NCBI GenBank assembly: GCA_031550525.1
Contig: JAVBON010000009.1
Coordinates: 42,025-106,024 of the forward strand
Reading direction: 5' to 3'
DNA: 64,000 nt
DNA from: WRHT01 sp031550525
GTDB lineage: Bacteria > Desulfobacterota > Desulfovibrionia > Desulfovibrionales > Desulfovibrionaceae
Made by a program: the position numbers and the translations under genes. A model generated the notes under the pieces. It saw nothing but the letters and a program-made list of their open reading frames with translations. It ran no database searches and was not told the origin of the DNA. Below, piece after piece: positions 1 through 9,030 of the stretch (positions are counted from its first letter, which is position 1; every line of letters begins with the position of its first letter).

Positions 1-691
1 CATGGCTTTGCTCAAGTTGCGGCACAGCCCGCAAGGCCTGTTCAGGGCCAGCCCCACCTGCGCCGTAAGCGCGAAGTTTGGCGTCAAAACCGGCTATATC
101 CAGGCTGTTGTAGATAACATGCACCTTTTCCGGCTTAATCAGCCCGGCACTGTTCAGCACACAGCGTCCGGTTTCTTCTGAGTTGACAATCAAACCGTCA
201 AGCGCGCCATAAAAATATTTGTTGCTCAGGCTTGGCTTTACGGGCAAAGCGCTGCCCCGGCGGTAAAAAAGCCGCACCGCGCCGCGCAGTTTACGCGCGG
301 CCCGCACTCCGCCTTTAAGATCGGCGGGCAGCCCCATAATGAGGTGTGTAACCCCCGCATCGCGCAGCCACGAAGCGAATTGCGACGTTTTCAGCGGGTT
401 GAGAAAGTCCAGGTTGCCAAAGCTCCAGTCATGCAGATGCAGGTTACCCGCAAGAGCCGGGTTTGACCCAAGCATTTTTGCCGCCGCCATACCCAAAGCG
501 CCACTCGCCCCGGCGGCAATAAACACTTTGTGCCCTTGCTCCGCAAAGTACCGCGCTGCCTGCAAATGCCAGTTTTCACCACCGCCCCATACCCGATTGC
601 TGTTGCAAAAACAGATGACGGCCCCGGTATGATTCGGGCGCTCAGTGTACGCCGCGCTGGGTCTGGGCGTTGTGCTGTTCTGTTTGGTCAT
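1..691 (-). CDS. Glycosyltransferase, GT4-like, N-terminal part (cut by window edge)
   Basis: The minus strand stays open from an ATG at 691 to the window edge, giving 230 codons without a stop. The product has a GT-B style N-terminus: a strand ending in CFCNSNRVWGGGENWHLQ (glycine-rich loop before the first helix), then a Rossmann-like succession, then a linker strand with LDGLIVNSEETGRCVLNSAG followed by VIYNSLDIAGFD. That second pattern is the typical entry into the C-terminal donor-binding domain of family 4 glycosyltransferases. It probably builds a cell-surface polysaccharide or lipopolysaccharide; the acceptor cannot be told. No signal peptide or membrane segment is visible, so it should be cytosolic. 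The C-terminal half lies outside the window. Confidence 0.8.
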   Translation of the reverse strand, partial: MTKQNSTTPRPSAAYTERPNHTGAVICFCNSNRVWGGGENWHLQAARYFAEQGHKVFIAAGASGALGMAAAKMLGSNPALAGNLHLHDWSFGNLDFLNPLKTSQFASWLRDAGVTHLIMGLPADLKGGVRAARKLRGAVRLFYRRGSALPVKPSLSNKYFYGALDGLIVNSEETGRCVLNSAGLIKPEKVHVIYNSLDIAGFDAKLRAYGAGGAGPEQALRAVPQLEQSH

Positions 692-722
692 GTTTTTTGA
701 TAAGCAAGGGCAGTAAAAAAGT

Positions 723-738
723 AAAGCCGCATATGCGG
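723..738 (-). terminator. Terminator-like hairpin
   Basis: Perfect 16-bp palindrome (AGCCGCATATGCGGCT) that reads into TTTACTTTTTTA on the minus strand. It lies 115 bp past the end of the minus-strand gene at 853-1416, so it is probably that gene's terminator. Confidence 0.5.
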
Positions 739-852
739 CTGGTAAAATACAAACAAAGACACAATGGACTGAGATAGCTTTATAGCAAAGCAAAATCGTA
801 GTCAGTTTGAAAGCGCGTATACGGCTTTAAAGCCCACAAAATGCCTGCTGTT

Positions 853-1416
853 TTACACCATAATACTTTTGCTTTCCACACTGTAAGCCTGTTGGCCTTC
901 TTGCTGCTCCCCGCTATCCGTCAGCGCCACGGGCAGCTCTTCCACCACCAGGTTGGCTGCGCGGGTCTGCTCCACCAGTCCGTCCCCGTCTTTATCACCC
1001 AATTTAAGTCCCTTGGCGGCAGCGGCCAAAGCCTGCGCATAAACGGATCTTTTTGGCGGGTGCTTAACTGGCTTGCGCGCGGTCTGTTCCGGCTCACGCC
1101 TGCCTATATTTTCCCATGGGTCCAAGGCTCTGGCGACAGCGGCCTCGGCCAGACGCTGGGCAAAGGATGCGGCTGCCTTTTTGACGCTCTCCGGCCCATA
1201 AGCGCTTTGCTGCGCGACGCGACGCTGCTCGTCACGCAAAAGCTCGCGGAAATCCTTATCAGCAAACGACTGCCCGGAAGAAGCGGCCTCAAGCCCGGCG
1301 GATGACAAAAAAACAGTATCGGAAGCCGCCGCCTTAACCGCGCCAGAATCAAAACGCGAACCGCTTGCCGCCGCAGGCAAAGAGCTTGCGCCGCTGTTGC
1401 TTACATTACTGATCAT
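853..1416 (-). CDS. Hypothetical alanine-rich protein with an EF-hand-like loop
   Basis: A 187-residue protein, low in hydrophobic segments and rich in Ala, Ser and charged residues, with no signal peptide. The only recognisable motif is DKDGDGLVE near residues 140-150, an EF-hand or dockerin-like calcium loop, preceded by a basic KHPPKRS stretch. An AGAGGAAAA Shine-Dalgarno sequence sits just before the ATG. The N-terminus (MISNVSNSGASSLPAAAS) resembles the low-complexity starts of flagellar hook-length or rod-associated proteins. With fliD/fliS a few kilobases away a flagellar role is possible, but I found no sigma-54 motif here. Function unknown. Confidence 0.6.
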   Translation of the reverse strand: MISNVSNSGASSLPAAASGSRFDSGAVKAAASDTVFLSSAGLEAASSGQSFADKDFRELLRDEQRRVAQQSAYGPESVKKAAASFAQRLAEAAVARALDPWENIGRREPEQTARKPVKHPPKRSVYAQALAAAAKGLKLGDKDGDGLVEQTRAANLVVEELPVALTDSGEQQEGQQAYSVESKSIMV

Positions 1417-1619
1417 AATTTTCCTCTATCTTGATCAGTAAAGCTTATCGGCAACTTTGCGCAAAGCATAAGCGCCCGCACCCTGTTACAGTATAAATAT
1501 GGGTAATTCGGCAAAGAAAAAAGCTAGCCTTGCGCATTGCAGGCCTGCCGCAGTAAGAGACCCAGCCATTGAAACGCCTTCAAAGTCTCGAAATACGTTG
1601 GAGCTTGGAACAAAAAAAC

Positions 1620-2366
1620 CTAGCCGCGCCTGAAGCGGCCCTTGTCCCATTGTATGCCAATATTGTATTGCAAAAAACCATCTATGGCCCTGGCGCATTC
1701 CTTTAAAAACAACTCGTCAAAACCGCTTAAAGACCACGCTTCCAGCGGGTTGACAAGCACATGCCGCAGTACGCTCAGGGTTTGCGGCTGCAACACAAAA
1801 CGCTGCCCGTAATCCGGAGCGCAATTGCGGCACATAAGGCCGGATTCATTTATAGGCAGTACCGCGAAATCAGTGCCCGCCCAAGGCTTGCCACATACGG
1901 AGCAAAAATGCGGGTCAAGGGCGAAACCCTGCCCAAAGGCAAGGCGCGCCCTGAAAAAAATAGGCAGCAGTTGCGATATTTCGTCATCTTCTTCCAGGCG
2001 GTTCAAAAGAGCCGTAAAAATGCCGCAGGCATCCGCCGCGCCCTCAGCGTTTATCTGAAAGGATTCCATAAAATGCGAGCAGTTTACCGCTATGCCCATG
2101 CGCCTCCAGTCGCGCCGCAGCCTGTCCGGCCCCTTTATAAGCGTACCTTCCTGCAAGGCCAGATATTCGCCCTGCCCGTTGCCTTTAACATGAAAAACAA
2201 CTTCATTGAAAAGATCTATGCAGCCGCTGAAACGCTTGCGGCTCTTACTTCCCCCAAAGGCAAAGGCGGAAAAAATGCCACGGGTGGGCGAAAGCAGGCG
2301 CACCCATTGGTCCGCCTCTTTAAAACTGCCCACCCGCAGCACTATCAATCTTTCCGTAAATTCCAA
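1620..2366 (-). CDS. recO: DNA repair protein RecO
   Basis: A 248-residue protein matching RecO in length and order: an N-terminal OB-fold (about residues 1-80, starting MEFTERLIVLRVGSFKEADQ), a helical bundle, and a zinc site made by CSVCGKPW and CRNC pairs around residues 157-182. RecO loads RecA onto SSB-coated DNA together with RecR in gap repair and also anneals strands. The start chosen gives the canonical N-terminus (ERLIVLRVG...EADQ). It lies downstream of the RodZ-like gene on the same strand, separated by about 310 bp. Confidence 0.93.
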   Translation of the reverse strand: MEFTERLIVLRVGSFKEADQWVRLLSPTRGIFSAFAFGGSKSRKRFSGCIDLFNEVVFHVKGNGQGEYLALQEGTLIKGPDRLRRDWRRMGIAVNCSHFMESFQINAEGAADACGIFTALLNRLEEDDEISQLLPIFFRARLAFGQGFALDPHFCSVCGKPWAGTDFAVLPINESGLMCRNCAPDYGQRFVLQPQTLSVLRHVLVNPLEAWSLSGFDELFLKECARAIDGFLQYNIGIQWDKGRFRRG

Positions 2367-2678
2367 AACCCCTCCGGAAACAAAAAGGCTTCACGCGCGG
2401 CGCAAACCGAAACACTGCCGTGCAAAAGCGGCTAACCACGCCGTAATATGGACGCCCGGCCATTATCCTGTTTTCTGAACCTCCGCCTGATGCCGCGCAG
2501 CCAGACAACATACCGCAAAAAACGCAATGCCGCCAAGGCCGCGCAAAACAAAAAAACACACGCGAGAAGCAGCAATACCGGTTTTAACAGCTACGCGCCC
2601 TGTGGCGAGTAGCTCTTTAAAAGGGTATGGCTCCTTCCCGCGCAATTTTACCGTGCTTTAAACACGCGTTAGCTCAGG
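2367..2678. other. Intergenic stretch, no supported gene
   Basis: About 310 bp between the end of the RodZ-like gene and the start of recO. A 60-codon open frame on the minus strand (2463-2645) encodes one hydrophobic stretch, but it has no clear ribosome site and no recognisable motif. I see no convincing gene, terminator or repeat here. Confidence 0.4.
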
Positions 2679-3680
2679 CTATTGCGGCGGAAAATTAAGC
2701 ACCTTTGATTCGCGAAAACGCCCGCCGGTATCGTAGGCGGCTCCGTTATAGCTCATATCAATGCCGCCTGCGTTGCCCAAAGTAAGTTTGAGCTTGCTTT
2801 TAAAATCCAGCACAAAGGTCTGCCCCGGCTCCAGAGTAAAGCTGCGCCTGCCGTAATCGTCAAACTCCGCTCCTATCCAGCATTCATATTTGGCAAAAAG
2901 CACAACGCGCATGGAGCCCGCAGGAATTGGCGAATCGGCCCTGGCATTGGATTGCGTAACCAGATTTGGCGGGTAATCCGCAGGCCTGGCCGCTGTGGCG
3001 GGCTGAGGCGCGGCGGCCTCGGGGGCTGCGGCTGTGGGGGCTGAAGGGGCTGGCTCCGCCGCGCGACTGGAGGCCGGAACCTCAGGCGTGGCCGACGCAG
3101 TCTGCATTGGGGCCGCCTGTGTATGGGCAGTTGAATCGGCCTGGTTGGCGGCTGGGGCCGGAGTGTATGGCTGCGCCCCACGCGCGGGCGGGGCATTGCT
3201 TGCGGTTGTGCCGCTCTGGGAGGTGACGGCCGGGCGGTTGACCGCGTCTTTTATGTTGTCACCCCAAAAATGATACACAACCATGCCTATGCCGACGATT
3301 ACCAACAACAGCAACGGCACCGCCACCAGCAACACTTTGGCGTTGGAGGTCTGGTTTATGGTAATTGACTGCTCACGCGCCGCAGCGCTAAGCTCGGGGT
3401 TTATGTTGTCCATGGCGGCAGCCGGGAAAGCCTCGTTAATCAGCGTATCCAGTTCCGCCAGATCCATATTCATTATTTTGGCGTAAGATCTTACAAAACC
3501 ACGGGCAAAAATAGGCTGGGGGAGCGAATCGTCCAGCGCCTCTTCCAAAGCATATAAAGTTTTGGCGGACACTTTCAGCTTTATGGCCACCTCTTCGCGC
3601 TCAAGCCCAAGTTCAAGCCTGCGCCCCTTAAGTCTGGCTCCGAGTTCCATGAGTTTTTCAGTTTGCATAGCCGTCACCAT
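2679..3680 (-). CDS. RodZ-like helix-turn-helix membrane protein
   Basis: A 333-residue protein with the RodZ architecture: an N-terminal cytoplasmic Xre-type HTH (about 10-75, LGARLKGRRLELGLEREEVA...LEEAL), one transmembrane helix (about 118-140, VLLVAVPLLLLVIVGIGMVVY), a long Pro/Ala-rich linker (about 155-245), and a C-terminal beta domain of the DUF4115 type (about 250-333) with CWIGAEFDDYGRR...LEPGQTF. RodZ links MreB to the cell-wall elongation machinery, so a role in cell shape is likely. The linker is low complexity, which explains long open frames on other strands. An alternative ATG lies four codons downstream. It follows two periplasmic foldases on the same strand. Confidence 0.85.
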   Translation of the reverse strand: MVTAMQTEKLMELGARLKGRRLELGLEREEVAIKLKVSAKTLYALEEALDDSLPQPIFARGFVRSYAKIMNMDLAELDTLINEAFPAAAMDNINPELSAAAREQSITINQTSNAKVLLVAVPLLLLVIVGIGMVVYHFWGDNIKDAVNRPAVTSQSGTTASNAPPARGAQPYTPAPAANQADSTAHTQAAPMQTASATPEVPASSRAAEPAPSAPTAAAPEAAAPQPATAARPADYPPNLVTQSNARADSPIPAGSMRVVLFAKYECWIGAEFDDYGRRSFTLEPGQTFVLDFKSKLKLTLGNAGGIDMSYNGAAYDTGGRFRESKVLNFPPQ

Positions 3681-3738
3681 TGTTAAAGATATAAAAAAGC
3701 GGCCGCTCTAAACCTTGTATCGCACCGTGCGCCCGCTA

Positions 3739-4740
3739 TCAAATTCTTATATCCACAACCGCTTTATTGCGCAGTTGCGTGGTATATTCCTCATACCGCT
3801 CGCGCAGTTTGGGCTCGCGCAGCTCTTCAGCAATCTGGTCCGATACCTCGGCCAAGCTTTTTGATTTACCCTCGCTCAGGGCGTCAACATGCAGCAGCAT
3901 AGCTCCGGCCTCGCTGCGCAAAACCGGCGAGACGTCGCCGGCTTTCAACCCCTCCAGGGCCTTGCTCCAGGACTGGTTCAAGTCTTTCCAGGCAATATCG
4001 CCAAGCTGCCCGCCAATGGCGGCGTTGGGCAGCACTGAGTATTGCTTGGCGGCTTCGGCAAAAGTCAAAGCGCCGTTTATAATGTCATTTCTTACCACTT
4101 CGGCGTCAACACCAGGCCCGAAGCCGATCATGGAAAGCTCCACGCTGCTGTGGGTGGAAAATTTATCCATATTATTCTTGTAATACTGCTCAATGTCGTC
4201 CGGAGTTACTTCCGCCTTGCGCGAAATCATCAGGCTGACCATGCGCTGGCGCAAAATATTGTTGCGTATGCGGATCTTAAGCTCATCCACCGTGCTGCCT
4301 TCGGCGGCCATTTGCCGTTCCAGCTCCTTTTGCGTCAAGCCGTTGCTTTGCAGGATCATGCGCAGCTCGTTGTCCACTTCGCTGTCATTAACGGAGACCA
4401 TAAAACGCTCCGCCTCCTGGCGGATTAAAATATCAAGCACCATGGAGTCGAGCGTTTCATACATAATGGCGCGGCGCTGCCGCTCCGCGTCCATGTCGCC
4501 GCCAGTGGCGCCACGGCGCATTATCTCTTGCATGGCGTGGCGCTGCAAGTCGTACATGGTGATCATCTCGCCGTTAACCACGGCAACCACGCGGTTAAAC
4601 TGCACGCTTTGCGCCGCCCCAAAAGCAAAGGGCGCGCAAACGGCAAGCCAAAAAACAGCAACGGCAATAACCCTTATAAGCCCAGGGCGGGGCGCATTGG
4701 CAAACGGTTTGAACAAGAAGCACTCCGTAAATAAACGCAT
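3739..4740 (-). CDS. SurA-type periplasmic chaperone / peptidyl-prolyl isomerase
   Basis: An N-terminal membrane or signal segment (IAVAVFWLAVCAPFAFGAAQ) precedes the SurA N-domain start VQFNRVVAVVNGEMITMYDLQR, a hallmark of SurA/PpiD chaperones. A parvulin-like region covers roughly residues 165-290 (SSVELSMIGFGP...GGQLGDIAWKDL...LLHVDALSEG). The protein probably escorts outer-membrane proteins across the periplasm. An upstream TTG at 4758 is possible; I preferred the ATG at 4740 although neither has a strong Shine-Dalgarno sequence. It sits directly after a second foldase gene, and the pair looks like one envelope-biogenesis operon that continues into the RodZ-like gene and recO. Confidence 0.85.
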   Translation of the reverse strand: MRLFTECFLFKPFANAPRPGLIRVIAVAVFWLAVCAPFAFGAAQSVQFNRVVAVVNGEMITMYDLQRHAMQEIMRRGATGGDMDAERQRRAIMYETLDSMVLDILIRQEAERFMVSVNDSEVDNELRMILQSNGLTQKELERQMAAEGSTVDELKIRIRNNILRQRMVSLMISRKAEVTPDDIEQYYKNNMDKFSTHSSVELSMIGFGPGVDAEVVRNDIINGALTFAEAAKQYSVLPNAAIGGQLGDIAWKDLNQSWSKALEGLKAGDVSPVLRSEAGAMLLHVDALSEGKSKSLAEVSDQIAEELREPKLRERYEEYTTQLRNKAVVDIRI

Positions 4741-4785
4741 CGCGCATAAGCTGCGCAACCTGTGAATACTAGGTGTTATTGGGCA

Positions 4786-5706
4786 TTAACGCAAGTTTTC
4801 CGGAATAAGATGAGTGGATACCTTTATATCGGACTTGGCAAGTTTGGCTTCAAGCCATTTGCCGAATTCCACCTGGGTTTTTTCTTCCAGCAATATGCCC
4901 TCTATCAGCGCGTAAGTTTCGGTTCTGGTCATGGGACGGGCTTTTTCAACACCCAAGAGCACCATGGCAAAAAACTCGCCATTAAGCTCCAATGTTGGAG
5001 AATACTGCAAAGGCTTGAGACCCTCAAGTCCTGAGATCTGTTCCGGCGCAAGCCTGTCCGCCTGCATGTGAATTTCGCGGATGGTAAGGTTTGGAAAACG
5101 CGCCTGCACCACTGCGGCATCCGGCAATTGCCGGAACTGCTCGCAAGCCACGCTGATCTGCTCTTTAACCAGCCCGCTTATCTGAATGAAATGCACCACC
5201 TCCGGCACCTGAAACTGCGCCTGGTGCTTGAGGTAATAGGCCTCTACCTCTTGGGAGGTAAGGGTAATGGATTGCCTTAGCACCCTGCTCCAAAACTTTT
5301 TAATGGAGAGGTGCCGCAACAGGCTGTCGCGCCAGATGCTTAAATCGACACTTTCCTCAAGAATCATGCGCTCAAAATCTTCACCCGGAAAATCGGCCCG
5401 AATCAGCGCTTCCTCCGCAGCCAGCTCCTCTTCGGTAATGGAAAGGTGCAAGCGCTTGAGGTCTTGCAGCACCAGCTCCTGCACTATAAGCTCAGTGAGC
5501 AGCGTGCCGTACTCGGCCCGCAGGGCGGATATGGAACGGTTGGGGCTGTCGCCGCCCAGCACAACGGCGTCGTGCGCGGCCTGCAACTGCTTTAATGTAA
5601 TGGGCGTGCCGTTTACAAAGGCTATTTCGCCTGGGTTTACGGGTTTTTCACATCCGGTCAGCAACACCAGCGCGAAAAAGCCCCCCAAAAATAGTTTTCT
5701 CATCAT
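4786..5706 (-). CDS. Lipoprotein foldase, SurA/PpiD-like peptidyl-prolyl isomerase
   Basis: The start at 5706 gives MMRKLFLGGFFALVLLTGCEKP, a clean lipoprotein signal with lipobox LLTGC, and it is preceded by AAGG. The mature protein begins with GEIAFVNGTPITLKQLQAA, the SurA/PrsA N-domain signature, and continues with a helical chaperone region and a C-terminal parvulin-like part (VPEVVHFIQISGLV...LNGEFFAMVLLGVEKARPMTRTE). The rotamase region is degenerate, so it may work mainly as a chaperone anchored to a membrane leaflet. An upstream in-frame ATG at 5787 would add 27 residues and spoil the signal peptide. It is divergent from tsaB. Confidence 0.82.
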   Translation of the reverse strand: MMRKLFLGGFFALVLLTGCEKPVNPGEIAFVNGTPITLKQLQAAHDAVVLGGDSPNRSISALRAEYGTLLTELIVQELVLQDLKRLHLSITEEELAAEEALIRADFPGEDFERMILEESVDLSIWRDSLLRHLSIKKFWSRVLRQSITLTSQEVEAYYLKHQAQFQVPEVVHFIQISGLVKEQISVACEQFRQLPDAAVVQARFPNLTIREIHMQADRLAPEQISGLEGLKPLQYSPTLELNGEFFAMVLLGVEKARPMTRTETYALIEGILLEEKTQVEFGKWLEAKLAKSDIKVSTHLIPENLR

Positions 5707-5915
5707 AAAGACCTTGCAATTATGCCAAGGCAACACCCGGCCGGATAAAACCGCCCCTGAAGCTGCCTCAGTCATGCCATTTATCACCTGAACTTTTAAC
5801 CCGACCCTTTACATTAAGCAATAACAATCCGGCAAAAAGAAGCGCCGGGCCGGCGGCAAAGCGGCGCAAATTGCCTTTTGACTACAGCCCGTTGTATCTG
5901 TACAAAAGACTAAAC

Positions 5916-6827
5916 ATGCAGGAGCAGGCCTTGTCGTCACTAAACAAACAAAAACTTATAGTTGCCTCCGGGGCGCTTACCTTGGCCATAAACGCGGCCG
6001 AGGGCCGCCTTATGCTGGCCTTGGGGCGCGCGGCCCAGCCCAGTTCCGGCGGCGCTGGCCAAACTGCGGAATTTTTTTTCGCGCAGGATTGGCAGGCCCT
6101 TGCCCAAGGCGCCGAATTGCTTGCCCCAATGCTGGATGCGGCCCTGCGCGCGCTGGGGCTTGAGCCAGCGCACATAGGCCGCATTGCCGCCGTAAACGGC
6201 CCCGGCAGCTTTACGGGCCTGCGCCTTGCCACTGTAACCGCCGCCGCCCTTGCGCGTAACACCAGGGCCCTGCAAGCCCCGCTTTCCTGTACCTCCCTGC
6301 TCGCCTCAGCCGCTCTGCACGGAGTTGAGGCGGCCGGAGCGCCCATGGACGGGCTGGTACAGGTGATAACGCATGCCCGCCGGGGCCTGGTGTATTTGCA
6401 AAGCTTCGCGCATACCGGCGCGCCCTTCGGAGCGCCCGTCGTGCCGCATGAGCAATCTCCCCTTATGGTAAAAAGCCTCGCTGAGGCGGCTGCCATACTG
6501 CAAGCTTCGCCTCCGGCCCTGCTTATAGGATCCGGCCTGGAGCGCAACCGGGCCTTTTTTGAGGAGGCTCTGGCTGGGCAAAAACGCCTGCGCATGCTGC
6601 CGACGGATTTTGCCAGGCTGCAGCCGGACTTTTTGCTGCGCTATGCCCTGGCCTTGCCGGACGAATTTTACAGCAACCGCGATATTGAGCCGCTTTACCT
6701 GCGCCCCAGCGACGCTGAGGAGAACCTCCCCCATATAGCCGCCAAACTGGGGCTAGGGGCGGAAGATTCGCGCCGCCGCCTTGAAGCCCTGCTCGCAACC
6801 GACCCGGCAGCGCAACAAGAGGCATAG
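5916..6827 (+). CDS. tsaB: tRNA threonylcarbamoyladenosine biosynthesis protein TsaB
   Basis: TsaB (YeaZ) is the non-catalytic ASKHA partner of TsaD needed to make t6A37 in ANN-decoding tRNAs. The protein shows the N-terminal ASKHA strand (LALNAAEG-like, read here as LTLAINAAEGRLMLALG) and the family signature NGPGSFTGLRLAT. The length of 303 residues is longer than the E. coli protein (231) because of inserts and a C-terminal tail with YLRPSDAEENLP. The ATG at 5916 is preferred over 5871 because the family begins close to this strand. A terminator hairpin follows. Confidence 0.88.
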   Translation: MQEQALSSLNKQKLIVASGALTLAINAAEGRLMLALGRAAQPSSGGAGQTAEFFFAQDWQALAQGAELLAPMLDAALRALGLEPAHIGRIAAVNGPGSFTGLRLATVTAAALARNTRALQAPLSCTSLLASAALHGVEAAGAPMDGLVQVITHARRGLVYLQSFAHTGAPFGAPVVPHEQSPLMVKSLAEAAAILQASPPALLIGSGLERNRAFFEEALAGQKRLRMLPTDFARLQPDFLLRYALALPDEFYSNRDIEPLYLRPSDAEENLPHIAAKLGLGAEDSRRRLEALLATDPAAQQEA

Positions 6828-6871
6828 CCGCTTGCATTGCCCGCTAAAACCACAGCTACGAACTATCCTTT

Positions 6872-6898
6872 AAACGCCCCGCCATGCGCGCGGCGTTT
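6872..6898 (+). terminator. Terminator after tsaB
   Basis: A 7-bp AAACGCC/GGCGTTT stem with a GC-rich interior, followed by TTATTG. It lies 45 bp past the tsaB stop codon. Confidence 0.55.
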
Positions 6899-6910
6899 TA
6901 TTGTAAATTG

Positions 6911-6974
6911 AATCCCCCCGCTGTTGGTCTGCCCCTGTCTACTTGACAGGGCAGGCCAACAGCGGGGGGGGATT
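6911..6974. repeat. Long GC-rich inverted repeat between tsaB and fliD
   Basis: Arms AATCCCCCCGCTGTTGG and its complement pair almost perfectly around a second inner stem (CCCTGTC/GACAGGG). The full hairpin is over 25 bp per arm with a 5-base loop. It may be a second terminator that insulates the flagellar genes from tsaB. Confidence 0.6.
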
Positions 6975-7077
6975 TATTCAGGGCGCGTTAACACGCCACA
7001 AGGCTGCAAGGCCTCTAAAGTTTCCCGCCTCCTGCCCGATAAGTCTGGCAGACTGAGGGAGCAACGCTTGGCGCTTT

Positions 7078-7093
7078 TGGCATCGGGCTTGCA
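7078..7093 (+). promoter_or_regulatory. Sigma-54 promoter of fliD-fliS
   Basis: TGGCATCGGGCTTGCA matches the -24/-12 consensus TGGCAC-N5-TTGCW with correct spacing (GG and GC ten bases apart). It ends 66 bp before the chosen fliD start. Flagellar middle genes of this bacterial group commonly use RpoN with an NtrC-type activator (established knowledge). Confidence 0.78.
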
Positions 7094-7159
7094 TTTTTTC
7101 CGGTGGATAGGTCCATTCCGCGTATAAACCGGAAAATTTTTCCCACAGAGGGTAGCATT

Positions 7160-9004
7160 ATGGCAGTATCATATACATCGGGCAGCATAAAAGTTCCTGG
7201 TCTGGGCAACGGCACGGATTTCAGCACCATGATCGATCAGCTTGAGCGGATCGAAATGTCGCATGCCCTCCAGCTTAACAGCTGGAAAAAAGACTGGCAG
7301 ACCCGCCTGGATGCCTTTGATACCGTCAGCAAGGCTCTGGCCGACTATAGCAAGACTTTAAAAAGCATTAACAAGGAAGAAACCTTTCTTGCAAAAACGC
7401 TTACCCTTTCCAACGAAAAGGTCTGTACCGTAAAAGCGCTGGGCACCGCTGACAACGCCACCCATTCGCTGGATGTAAAGCAGCTTGCCAGCAACAGCTA
7501 CGCCAACCTGGTGTTTGACGTGGCCAACAAGACCGACTCCATAAATCCCACCAGTTCCATGATGAACTTCAGCTTCACACTTGACGGCACAGCCTACAAT
7601 TTTGACGTGCCGCCCAATACCACGCTTGAAGGCCTGAAAAACATGGTCAACCAGAAATATGCCAAAATTTCCGGCCAAAGCTTGGGCATGAAGGCGAGCA
7701 TAATCGAAGCAGGCGGCAAGCAGATGCTGCAGCTCTACAGCACCGAGACCGGAAGCAACACCCAAATAAGCATAGTAAGCGCCGGTTTTGACCCAAGCGT
7801 TACCAGCGGCAGTTGGACTTACCAAAACGGGCAAAACGCCATGGTGCGCGTTAACGGCTTTCCGGCTGACCCTGACTACCGCGAAATAACCAAAAATACA
7901 GTCGCGGATATTTCCGGGCTGACAATAAACCTGCAATCAGTCGGCCAAACCACCATTACCGTTGGTTTGGATAAAGCGCACATAAAAGAAAGCATCAATA
8001 AATTTGTTGATGCCACCAACGCCGTGCGTACGCTTTTGTACGACTACACCAGGGTGGATAACAACAAGACAACTGTTGCAAGCGATTATGCCGATTCGCA
8101 GTTTGATACCCAAAAAGGCGGCGTGCTTACGGGCAACTACGGTATCCAACTGGTAATGAGCAAAATGAAAACCTCCATTTTGTCAAAGCCGATGGGTTTT
8201 TCCTACCTGGAGCGCGATGCCAACAACACGCCCATAAGCGGCGACACCTTTGCCGCTCTTTCGCACCTTGGCATAAAAACCGACGACGTGCAGGGCTCGG
8301 CCACTTATGGCCTGCTGATTTTTGAAGACAACATCCAGTACGTGCTTGAGGGCAAAACCACCCTGATCACGCTTGATGACGCCATAGATATGGACCCGGA
8401 AGGCATTGCGGAGCTTTTTGCCGCCAAAAACAAGCCGGAGGTTGACTCCAACAACTTCGGCTTTGCCAGCATGGTCCAGGGCCAGTGTAAAGGCGGCGAA
8501 TTTGACGTTAAGTATGAAGTGGCGGCGGATGGTAAAGTTATTGACGGCACCGTTTTTATTAACGGCAAAGCAGCCAAGTACTACCCCGATACCAACCAGA
8601 TTATGCTTATACGCGGTGAAGGCGCCGATAACGACGCGGACGGCATTTTGCTTGATATTTACAACAACACGCCCACAAACGGCGTGCCGCACACCGGCAA
8701 AGTACGCATCAAGCAGGGGCTTTTAAACGAGCTTACCAACATGGTGGATGTGGATTTTCTGGACCCGGACAGCGGCGAAAAAGATAAAGTAAAAGGCACT
8801 ATTTCCGTATTGCAAAGCCAATACAAAAAAATCATATCCAACATTAATGCTAAAATAGCCAGAGAAGATGAGCGCCTGATCGTATGGCGGCGCAGAATGG
8901 AAGACCGTTTCTCAAGGCTGGAAACCACCCTTAAAACTTACGAAGGCCTGCAAGCCATGGTTGAAAGCCAAGTCAACTCGCTCAGCAGCGCCAGTAAAAA
9001 ATAG
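7160..9004 (+). CDS. fliD: Flagellar filament-capping protein FliD
   Basis: FliD forms the pentameric cap at the filament tip and helps flagellin monomers fold. The protein of 614 residues begins SYTSGSIKVPGLGNGTDFSTMIDQL, the classic FliD N-terminus (GLxSGxD variant GLGNGTDF). Its centre shows D2/D3 beta domains (about 90-480). The C-terminus carries the FliD_C coiled coil (LNELTNMVDVDFL...YKKIISNINAKIAREDERLIVWRRRMEDRFSRLETTL...LQAMVESQ). The ATG at 7160 is favoured by an AGAGGG Shine-Dalgarno sequence and by homology of the start; an upstream in-frame ATG at 7103 would add 19 atypical residues. A sigma-54 promoter lies upstream, and fliS follows after 26 bp. Confidence 0.95.
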   Translation: MAVSYTSGSIKVPGLGNGTDFSTMIDQLERIEMSHALQLNSWKKDWQTRLDAFDTVSKALADYSKTLKSINKEETFLAKTLTLSNEKVCTVKALGTADNATHSLDVKQLASNSYANLVFDVANKTDSINPTSSMMNFSFTLDGTAYNFDVPPNTTLEGLKNMVNQKYAKISGQSLGMKASIIEAGGKQMLQLYSTETGSNTQISIVSAGFDPSVTSGSWTYQNGQNAMVRVNGFPADPDYREITKNTVADISGLTINLQSVGQTTITVGLDKAHIKESINKFVDATNAVRTLLYDYTRVDNNKTTVASDYADSQFDTQKGGVLTGNYGIQLVMSKMKTSILSKPMGFSYLERDANNTPISGDTFAALSHLGIKTDDVQGSATYGLLIFEDNIQYVLEGKTTLITLDDAIDMDPEGIAELFAAKNKPEVDSNNFGFASMVQGQCKGGEFDVKYEVAADGKVIDGTVFINGKAAKYYPDTNQIMLIRGEGADNDADGILLDIYNNTPTNGVPHTGKVRIKQGLLNELTNMVDVDFLDPDSGEKDKVKGTISVLQSQYKKIISNINAKIAREDERLIVWRRRMEDRFSRLETTLKTYEGLQAMVESQVNSLSSASKK

Positions 9005-9030
9005 CAAGCAAGAATAGTATAGGAGCAAGA